Source: Balantidium ctenopharyngodoni
Lineage: Eukaryota > Ciliophora > Litostomatea > Vestibuliferida > Balantidiidae
Assembly (NCBI GenBank): GCA_036325645.1
Contig: JAWNBB010009378.1
Location: 1-20,624 of the forward strand
DNA length: 20,624 nt
Reading direction: 5' to 3'
Part shown: one piece after another, positions 9,301-19,379 of the stretch
Layout of the letters: each line of letters begins with the position of its first letter
Position numbering within the stretch: position 1 is the stretch's first letter
Made by a program: the position numbers and the translations under genes
Notes under the pieces: generated by a model
Databases searched by the model: none
The model's input: only the letters and a program-made list of their open reading frames with translations
Told to the model about the DNA's origin: nothing

Positions 9301-12300
9301 AAAAGTGGCGTAGATACCGATTCGTCACTGTTCTCCCGCTTGCGACAGAGCCCATACTCGCAAGGAACGATATGTCGACGATATTCACAAATTCCTTAGA
9401 ATCACTGACTAAATCGTACCATCCGTTATAATCCATCCATTGTCTTAGAAGTTCAATCGGAGGCTGAGCGCCGTAGACTTCCTTCTGAGGCATATTCAAA
9501 TCATCAACGAATATTATACCTTTCTTCGTACCGTGAGGCGCGAATCTCCTGTAGCTCTTTTGTCATTTCTTTTCAATAACATCTTGAACGAAATTCGCCG
9601 TTGTCTGTGCTGTCATCGACATTTTAATATATGAATACGCATCGTTATCATAGTTCGATACTCAACTGTTCACAATCGTGAGCGTCTTTCCCGTTCCTGT
9701 CGGGCCGGTGAAGAGGAGATGCTTTTTAATGGGGACAGCCATGCTGATCAACCAATTCATTTTTATAGTGTCTGAAGTTGGGATAACAAGCTGATTGAAC
9801 TTAAGTTGATCGGTTAATTCGAATTCCTTTCGGTTCGGCATTTGGAACCACGGGTACCATTTCGCGGTTTCGATAATATACACCATTTCGAATATGTTTT
9901 CAAATTGTTGGATTTGAGTATTCAGCTTCCTGCTCTGCCAGTCGTAGGTGTTCGTCGAGAACTTCTGATTGAAATTCAAATTATAACTCGCGTTGACGTC
10001 GTTCCCTTGCGCGAGTTCGTATAAAAACTCTTGAATACGCTTTGATTTCTTCACGGGACCAAGCATTCCCATAATGCAGGAGCATATTAATAAATCATCG
10101 ATTTTCTCTGGGGTCAGCACCTGCTCCTTGGATAAGATCACGTCGGCGCTTTTGTAGTCTTTCATGTAACATTCGAAAAAGTTAAGATAGCAGATGACAA
10201 GGTGGAATTTATCGCAAGGCAAACCGAATTCAACCTCTGGATCCCGGTATAGAAACTCTAAAACTGTGTTTGTCAACCAGATGGAATTATCCTTGAACTG
10301 CTCGATTAGCTTCTCGTCGAAGTATGAGGTGGGTAAGGTAGTGACATAGCTGATAATTAAATCATTAGTGCATATTGTGTCTTGTTCACATAGCACCATT
10401 CCATTTCTCGAAACTGTGGCGGGTGAGGCTTCTTTCAAGTCATCGACCTCGAAAACAATGTTCATGTTATCAGCGAGATACACCGACGACGAGTCTTCCA
10501 AGCATAGTTTCTTGTTATCATCGAGTCATGAGTTCATATTTTCAATCCAGAGAGTGTCCACGGGACCGTCGAAAATTAGCCATTTAAATTTCTGTTTTTC
10601 CTTTTCACATAGCTCGACCATCTTGACCTGAAGTAAACCTTTCTTCCATTCGTATGTTGTGGGGTCGAAAAACCCGTATCATTGCTTCTGTAGAATACTC
10701 TTCGGGTTCAAGATTTGTGTGTCGACTTGATTAAATCCCTTTTCTACCGGTAATGAACTAATAGATACTTTAAGTATTTCAATCACCCTTGATTTACACA
10801 TCCCCGGCTTTCCAACGATCATCAGGGCGTGTCTGACGTTCATCGTTTCGTAGAGTTGAATGCATTTTTTAATAAAATTCGGAGTGGGTTGTAAATTATT
10901 CTTCGGCTCTTGACATTTCTCGATGAGCTTGTTCTCGAGTAAACTTAGGTCCGTTTCTAGTGGGACTGTTGTTGGGAATAAATCCTTGACAAGACTGAAA
11001 AACAAAGGCGTATCATTCGCAGTGAACTTCGGCAAGTTCACGTCTAAGATCGCACGGAGTGCGATCTTATCTTCGCCTTCTTTAGGGTGGATCTTCTTTT
11101 CTTTACCCGCGGCGACTAAGATGGCATTTCAGCTTCTCATACCGAAATCGTAATGTGATTGAGTTGATCATTGTTCAGATGATAATTTAAGTGAAGACAC
11201 GATTTTGAAACTTAACGGTTTGGCGGTTTCAAACCCGAAGGAGTATAGTTTGATCTGTGCGATTAAATTGTAATCGGCGACCATCATCGCGCATGGTCTG
11301 AATAACGCTTTGAGGTTATCAGGGAGTTCGTTACGCCCGGAATATGAAGGATTCATTGTGATATTTATGGCACATGTGTCCTTGATAACAACTTCCTTAT
11401 CGTCTTCAAAAGCGAAAATCGATTGCTTTGCTTTCAACGCGTTTTGTATTGTGAGAATCTGCTGCGCGATAACCGAGAGCACCTCAGTGTCAATTCTGTT
11501 GAACTCATCGAAGCAACACCAGCAACCGGAGGATGCTAAACCTTTGAAAAATTTATTCATTCCTTGAATTTTAATACCTTCTGTGCAGTTGAACACGTTA
11601 CACATTACACCAACGCATTTCGATAAATCCTTAACTGACTCTGTTTTTCCTGTTCCAGCCGGTCCTTCCGGAGCTCCACCGTATTTCACATTATACGCTC
11701 CGAATAAAGTTCTAAAGCACCTATCAGTCAGGGGAGTGATGACCAGCCGAGTTATATTTCCCAGGTATTCAAACCCGTAATTTAGTGTGGTAGTAATCAT
11801 CGATACCGTTAATGGACAAGGTTCTTGCTGTTTATGTTTTCTTCCCCGATCATCTTCTTCTTTTGGCGCTGTGTAGTAATACCTCATCTGAGCTTTCCAA
11901 TCGAAATCGGTGATTTTTTCAACTCCTTCTTTTATCAAACTCTCGACAACGTCGCGATTGTGCACGCTGATAACAATCAACCCACTCAGTGTTATACTCA
12001 GCAAGGCGGGTATGGGTGTTCTGACAAGCTCAACAACGTCTAATCACTCTCCATCAAGCTTATCTAAAAAGTCCTTTAATTTCCCTTCTGTAATTCCATA
12101 CTCAACCCCGGTAGTCCACACGACTTGATCGATAGTTTGAATTCATTGCCCGGGCCATTGCATGTTCTTGATCCATTCTATTCTTTTCTTATCGCTTCAG
12201 TCTTGAAGACACTTATTAGTAAGCACTTTCATTGTGTGTCTCATCGATTCTTCTCATAACGATCACCAAACCTCGACTTTGCCCCGGCACTGGTCGCCGT

Positions 12301-15300
12301 TCACATCAATCTCGTTCTCGAGTTGAATGAATTCGTCCTTGGCACTGACAAGTTTTTGGATAATCGAGTTCGAATCGTTGAATTGAACATGGTGCACACC
12401 CTCAAAACATTTCGAAACATGTGGTTGAATGAGGAGAGGGTTCTTACTCTGCGCGAGTATTCGAAGCAGATCCTCGTCCGAGACGAAGTAAAACCTCGGA
12501 AATTCCTTTCTTTTCGTGTTAAGATATTTATTGAGTTTCTGTTTAATATCCTTCAATTGGTCAATATTATAGTTGAACTGGTTAAACAGTGTCGTAAAGT
12601 TTTCCTTTTCCATATACGTCGCCAGTTCGAGGTTGTTGTTCATATGAAGGTTAAAGAGAACGTTCTTCCAGAAAGTGTCGACACCGTTGTACAAAGATTT
12701 TTCCGTGGCGAGTTCTTTATTGATTTCACTCGTGTTAAATATCGGTTCAAGGTAAAGGTAATTTGCCTGGAACTCGATGATACAGCTCAGTATCGCTTGC
12801 ATTGACTTGATACGTTCGTTAAGATTATTGGTATCGTTTTTTAATTTCGGGTCACTGAGGGTAACGGGGTTTGTTCATATATTCATTAATTTAGTACTCA
12901 CGTCGTCGAGGTTAAGAAGGATGTCGTCGATTTTCTTGAATGATATCGGCTTCTCAGGGTCTTTGAATTCCATTTTAACCTGGCTGTAAATGGCGTACAA
13001 TTCTGTAAATAATTTCTGGAACCCTGCGCGCCGAGAGGCCTTGCTTTTGGTTCATTCTATTTCTTTGCGATATTCATTTAGTTTGTACTTCTCGGTTAAT
13101 TCTGGAAGTTTGCACTTCGCGGATATTTCAGGCTGACCGGTGTATCTACGAATTTCCTTCCAATCGTCCTCTTTAATCGAGGCTGCGTTAAGACATGTGA
13201 TTAACCAGTTGAAGCTCTCGTACTTCGCTAAACCGTCTTTTCATTCCTCAACGAGTTTTAATATCGTTGGTGTTCATTTCGGCTTTTTGAGTATGTCTTC
13301 AACGACATCACGTGAAAACCGAAGTTCTTCAACGTATTCGAATTTCTCAATTGTCGAGTTCTTATCGTGTGTCGAAGCGAGTGTTTTCAATTCACCCAAA
13401 GTTTGACTGTGGATTTTAATTTCATACTCTTCAATAGTTTCATGGTTCAACCTCCAGAGGGTGAAGTACGGAGCGAAGTCAAGCACGATATTATGCAGTG
13501 TCTCAAACTCGGGAAGATCCTCACTTCCGTTTTCAATATCTTCCTTTTTCTCTGGGTATAAAATAAGCATTTCCATCTTTATGTTTTCTCAATTCGTTTC
13601 TGCTTTGCTTACATCACTGTTGAAGTCCTTAATAAAATCAAACACTTTTTTACCGTTTTTCCTTACAGCGTTGAAGGAATCGTAGTTGGTGATTTCGGAA
13701 AAATCGTCGGACAGTTTCGCGATTTCCTCTTTAAACTCCAATTGTTTCCTTTGTCACTTGCTGATGAAATCGAGTTTCTTGAGCTCGAGCTCGTCGTTTG
13801 ACATCTTTTCTGCTTCTTTGATATCCCCCGGAATCATGAAGCTTTTCGTGAGGATATGGAATCATTTAAGTCATTCGTCTTTCTTCTTTAATATCTTTTC
13901 GTTTTCGAGAATAAGTAGAATTTTATCAACGTTTTTAAGTTCTTGCTCCTTTTCTTCCAAGAACTTTCCAATTCCTTGAAGCTCGTCGTATATCGCCTTG
14001 TACTTTTTAATCGTGTCAGGGTCTTCACTAAGTTTCTTTTTCTTCTCATCGCTTTGTTTCTGGAGTTCCTCGGTACGAGATTTACAGTACTCAACCATTC
14101 TCTCGATCATTAACTTCTTTATTTCTTCAATTCGTTCCTGCACTGTTTGCTTTATCCCGCTTGTGTTGATTCGGAAAAGTCTTCAATTGATTTCGGTTTC
14201 TTTTGTGTCGAGTAGTCATTTCAACGAGTTAAGTTTTTCAAGGATACTTGTGCATTTTTCCACGTTCAACTTTTTCTTGGAGTGCTCTTTATCTCCTCAG
14301 TGCGATTTTACGAACCCTTCTTCGGATGTTTTCAATATCTCGATAAATTCCTGGAATTCGTCCCTGTTTTTCTCGGCTTCTTCTATTGAGGAATCGATGA
14401 TGTCTCTGAGCTTTTCTTGCGCTTGTTGGTATAGAGGGTATTGATTATCAAGTTCATAAATTTTTTGTTCTTGTATCTTCTTCCCAGCGAGGATCTTGAA
14501 ACAGAGGCCGATTAAATTTTTGACCTCATTAGATATGATACTTTGGATCTTAGTAAATGACTCTGTTAACGTTGATTTAAAGTTTTCGAGTGGTGGGTCA
14601 AAGACGATTTTCCCTGTTGGTTTATCGTCTTTTTTATCCTTCTTCTTCTGTGCGTTCTCGGATTTCTGGAAGATGATATTTGTTTTAAACAGCGGAACAT
14701 GGGACTCACTGTAATGTGTTCCAATCTCATTTATTAGGTTGTTTTTCTTCTCCGGGTTGTACTTGCATTCACCGAAGCGCTTGAAGTAATTCATAAAGGC
14801 GATGATTGAGTTTTCCACCAAGTCCTTAGCCTTGTTCTTTAATATTAAGTTGAAGTAAAGTACTACTCTCTTTGCCAAGGACACTTCATAATTTTTCAAC
14901 GAAGTTTCGAAAAATGTGTATTTCGCAGACGGACCTGCTTTGATTGGGTTCAATGCGGCAATCGCGGATTCGAAGCCTGTAGAGCATAGGTTATGCAAGA
15001 GATACACGCTATTATCTAAGTAATTCTCGTTGATTTTTATGAAATCATCTATGGTGAGCGGCAGTTCCTTTGGGTCTATATGCGATAATACAAGCTTAAT
15101 TTTTTTCATTTCCTCGCATTTCTTAAGGAAATCAATGAGAACAATACGTGAGAACCGCTCATCTTCAAAGAACGAATTCTTTTTAATGAATTCGAAATTC
15201 TCTGCGAAGTTCGAGGACCGATTCACTATCCCGACCTCTTGTGTGGGAATCAGCTGATAGAAGGGTTTTATAGTCAAAGACCGGGATTTGAACGCAGCCA

Positions 15301-16435
15301 CATTTTGAGGCTCTTGCATCTCCATGAGGATCCTACATTTTTTCATTTGACGAATATAATCTTGTTCAATGATTTTAAACTCCCTTTTCATCGAAGGGTT
15401 AGTTTCTTTATATATTTCGTTATATCTCTGTGCGAGGTTCTTCGTGGTGTATATTACCTTATTCTGTATATTCTGTTGCCATTCCAAACTTCATGGCGAT
15501 ATCAGCTCAAGAGGAATGTTGTCAACGTATCGAGAAAATAAAATAAACTGCGCAACATGGGCTCTTCTCCTTTTGCATAGGTATTTCCGGTAGTTGAACT
15601 CGTCCTTTTTCTCCCAGTTGAAGTACAGGCAAAGACGTGAGACGAATTTTTCCGTTTTAAGGAACACTACCTTGTACTTTAATGTTTCTTTATCATATCC
15701 AAGTACTTTCACCGGTGCGGGTAGGAATCGATCTATCGTGTACTGATATAGAGGGGATTCACCGTCTGACTTTTCATTATTTTTTTGATTTTCTTCACAT
15801 TCCTTTATCCATTGCTCTGGGGATTTATCCTCCCAACAATCGTATCTTCCAAGGTTCTTGGTTGCTAGAAGCTCTTTGTCATAACAATTCGTGTAGTCAT
15901 TTTCAAGTTCTTCTATGTAAGTCCTATCCTCATTGAACGGTCCTAGACAGGTGATCTCAACCGGTTTCGAAACGTAAGGTGTTTTATAGTATTTATGAAA
16001 GGGATGGAACTGAATATTGAAGTACTGTTTCATAAGCTTGATGATAAACTGTTGCTCCACTTTTCTTTTCTCCTCCTGTAATAAATCATCTTTGTCTTGC
16101 TCCAGCATCTGCTCTTCGGTCTCATTTTCCTCCCCTCCTTCCTCAGGTGGTTCGTAGTTGAAAGTCTGCGTATCCCCTGACTGTAAGTTTATTTTCTCAT
16201 TCACAACGCTTTGTGTCTTGTGGTTTTCCAATGAGCGGTTACGAATTGTGATACTCTTCGGAGATAAATTAATCCGTCGTTTCCTCCTTGTTTTCTCCTC
16301 TTCCCTCCGTTTCTTAGACCGCTCTTCCAGTAGTATTTCATATTCTTTCGAAATTTGTCTGATATTCTTCTCCCTATCAACACAAATAATCGGCTTTGTG
16401 CTTTTGCCCATCTTTAGAGCGAGTTGCTTATCCAT
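3344..16435 (-). CDS. DNAH: Axonemal dynein heavy chain (single-headed inner arm type), intronless
   Basis: A single frame runs from ATG 16435 (in-frame TAA at 16444-16442 just upstream) to TAG 3346-3344, giving 4,363 residues with no intron. It holds 36 UGA codons read as Trp beside about 44 UGG, and no internal TAA or TAG. Rough layout: charged N-terminal tail (basic run 41-54); linker up to about 1500; AAA1 P-loop GPAGTGKT 1591-1598 with Walker B CFDEFN 1641-1646; AAA2 site GKPGMCKS 1875-1882; AAA3 GPTGTGKT 2244-2251 with Walker B near 2310; AAA4 GVGGSGRKS 2611-2619; stalk coiled coils with microtubule-binding tip about 2870-3200; AAA5; AAA6 with SPGADP 3764-3769 and LQNCHLA near 3820; C-terminal domain ending HWVKRGTAIICSLNE. 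AAA1 is intact, so it should be a working minus-end motor of the ciliary inner arm. Length and ends fit the DNAH1/3/7/12 group; the exact paralogue is not settled. Confidence 0.96.
11045..11069. repeat. Perfect 11-bp hairpin inside the dynein coding region
   Basis: TAAGATCGCAC (11045-11055), loop GGA (11056-11058), GTGCGATCTTA (11059-11069). It falls in the AAA1-AAA2 connecting region and encodes ordinary residues (DKIALRAIL), so it may be incidental. Confidence 0.6.
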
Positions 16436-16724
16436 AATAAATTATTATTTGTTTTACTCTTGATTTATATATCAAATAATAATAACCAATAATAAATATA
16501 TTAATATATTAATATGTCCTTGGAGCGAGACACCCGGCTTTTAGACAGAGGAAGCAAAAACGAATTGGTTCAAAAGTTAATTCTTCATATTTTAGGGTAA
16601 AATTTATTAGCTCTACTGTACTATAATCTTAAGTTTATTAGTTAGTTTTATTAATCCGTAAAATAGCCTCATATTATCTTTATTAGCATTATTATTAACC
16701 TTTATAATATTCACAGCCTTTTCC
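16436..16724 (-). promoter_or_regulatory. Spacer holding the dynein promoter and the CCCH gene's 3' region
   Basis: These 289 bases separate the dynein start codon from the stop codon of the upstream CCCH gene on the same strand. They must hold both the 3' end of one transcript and the promoter of the next. The part next to the dynein ATG (16441-16515) is almost pure A/T with repeated AATAAT/ATATTA motifs. A short GC-richer island follows at about 16516-16580. I see no tRNA or other RNA gene: the GGTTCAAAA at 16567-16575 resembles a tRNA B box but no acceptor stem can be drawn around it. Confidence 0.5.
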
Positions 16725-17343
16725 TTATTGGTCGTCGGGCTTCTGGCTATCCATTCCTCACATTTGTCCTTGCATCATGTTCATGTCCATTGGGTTCATA
16801 TTCATGTTCATGTTCATACCCATCATTAATGCACTTGGATCTATCTGGCCACCCATTGCCATTTGGTTAATATCGAAATTTGGAGGCATTCCGCCCGGCA
16901 TTCCCATTCCCATTATTCCGTAGTCCATCATCATACTTGGGTACATCATCGGGTTTGGCTGCATTTGGTTATAGTTATCCGTTTTGTTCCTCAGGTCAAC
17001 GTCGCCGTGGGCGAAAGTACAATGAGCACCATATTTGCAAGAGCCGTCTTTCTCCCAGTTTTTGCATTTTACGATCTTGAAGTTGAGAGGGTTTTTCTTG
17101 TTTTGCCCTTGCATTTTGTTAATTTGAGAATTATCAATCATTCCTCCCATGGGAGCCTGACCTTGGAAAGTTCGGAGATCTTGAGAACCGTGCGCGAACT
17201 GGCATTTGTCTCCGTAACTGCAACCTTGCGGTGTGTTGAAGTGCTTACATAGCATTGTTTTATAACGAGCGTTACTTGGACCCTGAAAGAAAGGGGACGG
17301 TTAAGATTAAAAGAGTGCTTACTTTCATTTGTTGAGCTTGCAT
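16725..17343 (-). CDS. Tandem CCCH (TTP/TIS11-like) zinc-finger protein with Met-rich tail, two exons
   Basis: Exon 1 is ATG 17343 to 17323 (seven codons, MQAQQMK); exon 2 is 17282 to TAA at 16727-16725; the product is 192 residues. An in-frame TAA at 17367-17365 fixes the start. Exon 2 supplies the lead-in RYKTMLC typical of TTP-family fingers. Two C-x8-C-x5-C-x3-H fingers are complete: C19/C28/C34/H38 and C80/C89/C95/H99, separated by about 41 residues, longer than the 18-residue linker of TTP. Such proteins bind AU-rich or similar single-stranded RNA and affect mRNA decay or translation in the cytoplasm; that role is inferred from the family. The last ~80 residues are low-complexity Met/Gly/Pro/Asn, about 30% Met. 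The frame passes one UGA (16760-16758, read as Trp) ten codons before the stop. It lies upstream of dynein on the same strand. Confidence 0.88.
17283..17322 (-). other. 40-bp GT-AG intron of the CCCH gene
   Basis: On the minus strand it begins GTAAGCAC at 17322 and ends CTTTCTTTCAG at 17283, with a pyrimidine-rich stretch before the AG. Splicing joins AAA to GGT in phase 0 and restores the conserved finger lead-in after a normal ATG. Without splicing, the frame of the fingers is closed by a TAA at 17303-17301 and the first ATG would be right at MLCKHF, which cuts into the lead-in. Confidence 0.85.
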
Positions 17344-17877
17344 CTTTGGATTCAATATATATTTTTATGGATTAATATATTAAATAATTATGGATTCACC
17401 TTTCGAACAATACTTTTTGGTAATTTAATATAATAATAATAATAAAATAATAAATATTTATAGTACTCAATTAGCGACTTTCACGCGGTAAAGTGGCTCA
17501 AAATAATAATTGCTTTATTACTTCATCCGGTGGGAGCTTCGTGTTGAACATGTTTAAAACGATTAAATTTAGTGGTTAATTATCGCTTTTATCTTTGCTT
17601 TCATATTCAAGTGTATTAACTTGTATTTAAAACAGTTAACTGTAATAACTGATAATATCATTAGAGATCGCTGTCAACGGACGAATTGGATTGCAATGAA
17701 TAAATATTCAAAAAAATAAATCGATAAATATTGTGGAGATTTTATCGTGATCCGAAATATTTCTTAGTTTCATGAAATACAGTCCGGTTTGATATTGCGT
17801 TCTCGCCTTGATAAAACAGGGTGAACTTAGTTATTCACGATGAGTTTGCTTTTAAAGAAGTTAAAAAAAAATATTAT
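17344..17877. other. AT-rich spacer upstream of the CCCH gene
   Basis: It includes the promoter region of the leftward CCCH gene. A TAATAATAATAATAAAATAA-type low-complexity run lies at about 17429-17460. Apart from that I see no ORF, RNA gene or repeat that I can support. Confidence 0.4.
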
Positions 17878-19000
17878 TTAATAAACTCAATCTCATTTAT
17901 GTATTAGTTTTTTCTTATTTTTCTTTTTGTTTAACCATGGAAAGACAAAAACAGCGCTGTGTTTTAAGTGTTGTTTAGGTACTATTATTAAGCAATCCAA
18001 CTCGAAGTAGTCACTATTTGAATAACGTATCGACCCCTTTAACTTCTTGGTCAGAGTAACTAATAAACCGATGACCGACAACCAAAATGATCCAGCCTAT
18101 CTCATTCATGTTTCCTTACTTCCGTTTACCTTTAAACTTAATACCATTCCTTTGGTCTTATTAATCAGAGACATTATATAAAAAGTATTTGAGTGCTCAT
18201 TATTAAAACTATGTATCAATTCAATGTTTTTTCCCTTTACCGTATTAAAACATTTTTTAAATCCCCTTTGACCTGAAGCGATCATCTCAACTTTCATTTT
18301 GGCTTTCCACGATTAAATCCCGATTTCTCATCGATAAGAGTTATTTCCCTTCCTATTCCGTTTCTCTTGTGTCATATGAATCACCTTAAAGAATGCTTCA
18401 ATTTCATTCACATCAATTTTCCTGAAAGAATCTTTTACTTCCGTCCTGATTGATCATAATATCAATCCCTTCCTTTATCAATAACTCACCAAGTTTATTG
18501 TAGTATCCTATTGTAATACTATTTTCAATTATTCCCAATGTATATGGGGAGATATGATTTTATATAAGTTTTCATTGAGAAATAATTTGTCTTTGATTAA
18601 TAAAAAGTCTTTCACAGTATTAAATGTTGACAATATTCGAGTATCGATGGATTGTTATTTGTCTCATCTAAAAAAAACATTTATTTTAAATTGAAAACCT
18701 ATTCTGTTAGTCAATAATTAATTTCGATTCAGGGTTTTTTTGAATATGTTTTATACATTGTTTGCTGAGATCAGATAGTTATAATATGATCTTGAGTTAC
18801 TCCTTCATCTTTGTGTTACAGATTATCAATATATTTTTTGTTTTTACTCTTTTCATGTTGGATTACCGAAGTTGATATCGTCCAACACCTATAAAACGAT
18901 GACAATTAGTTCTGTGTTTTATCATTTCAATCGGGAATTCTATTATTTTTGTAATGCATAAACTAAAGCATTCACATTATGATGAGAGTTTTTGATGGAG
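17878..19000 (-). pseudogene. Probable decayed gene, family not recognised
   Basis: No frame stays open beyond roughly 70 codons, but the minus strand carries successive protein-like runs that change frame: in order from about 18890 downward, VLDDINFGNPTWKE; HKDEGVTQDHIITIWSQQ with UGA as Trp; DETNNNPSILEY; STFNTVKDFLLIKDKLFL; TLGIIENSITIGYYNKLGEL; KIDVNEIEAFFKVIHMTQ; EITLIDEKSGFNRGK; an open stretch 18312-18097 containing NTFYIMSLINKTKGMVL; and one ending at TAA 17880-17878. Joining them needs several single-base shifts and passes several TAA/TAG codons. The simplest reading is a gene inactivated by indels and point mutations. No transposase or other family could be assigned. AT-rich DNA produces protein-like runs by chance, so the call is tentative. 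Confidence 0.35.
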
Positions 19001-19379
19001 CGCTTTAAGATATCTAACCCCGCATTTGACTCTTGATCAAGGGAGTTTATTAATTTATTTTCCATATTTTATAGGATTTACGAAAATTTTTCTACGCATA
19101 ATTGTAGGTGATATATGTATTCCTATGAATTAACTATTAATATATTTAAGTATTTATTATTGTTATTGTTATTGCTATTAATTATACTATTAGAATTTCT
19201 TTTAATCCGCCTCACGATTCAGTCTATTATAATATTCTTTAATAATCAAAAGAAAACTTTATTCTAATAGTATATTTAAAAGAAATAAACGATACGGACA
19301 TGAATAATACTGTCTTGAACTCAGAATCAATCCCATATTCAGAGGTAACGCAATGATCATCTCATTTAAAAAAAACAAA
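19001..19379. other. AT-rich spacer with an interleaved inverted repeat
   Basis: Low-complexity AT-rich DNA with TTATTGTTATTG-type runs around 19155-19175. The notable structure is two neighbouring segments repeated in inverted form but in the same left-to-right order (19183-19205 and 19262-19285). I see no gene. Confidence 0.4.
19183..19285. repeat. Interleaved inverted repeats (A B ... A' B')
   Basis: Segment A, TATACTATTAGAA (19183-19195), is the exact reverse complement of A', TTCTAATAGTATA (19262-19274). Segment B, TTTCTTTTAA (19196-19205), is the exact reverse complement of B', TTAAAAGAAA (19276-19285). The order A-B-A'-B' is the topology of a pseudoknot, not of a simple hairpin. Confidence 0.55.

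Noticed and set aside
12323-14444. Long plus-strand ORFs opposite dynein, such as 12323-12805 and 13998-14444.
   Set aside because: They lie antisense to conserved dynein sequence and have biased, low-complexity composition (Ser/Phe-rich), as expected of shadows.
3344-16435. Reading the dynein locus as many small genes or as a pseudogene broken by stops.
   Set aside because: All pieces are in one frame, in domain order, and every break is UGA. No frameshift, UAA or UAG occurs. A sense UGA explains it fully.
16567-16575. GGTTCAAAA as the B box of a tRNA gene.
   Set aside because: No acceptor stem, anticodon arm or A box can be placed at the right distances.
16863-17252. Plus-strand ORF opposite the CCCH gene.
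   Set aside because: It is the shadow of two intact CCCH fingers, which fit a known family exactly.
18340-18440. A piggyBac-like transposase fragment suggested by an EIEAFF-type run.
   Set aside because: Only a few residues resemble the family; no catalytic Asp motifs, terminal repeats or target-site duplications could be identified.
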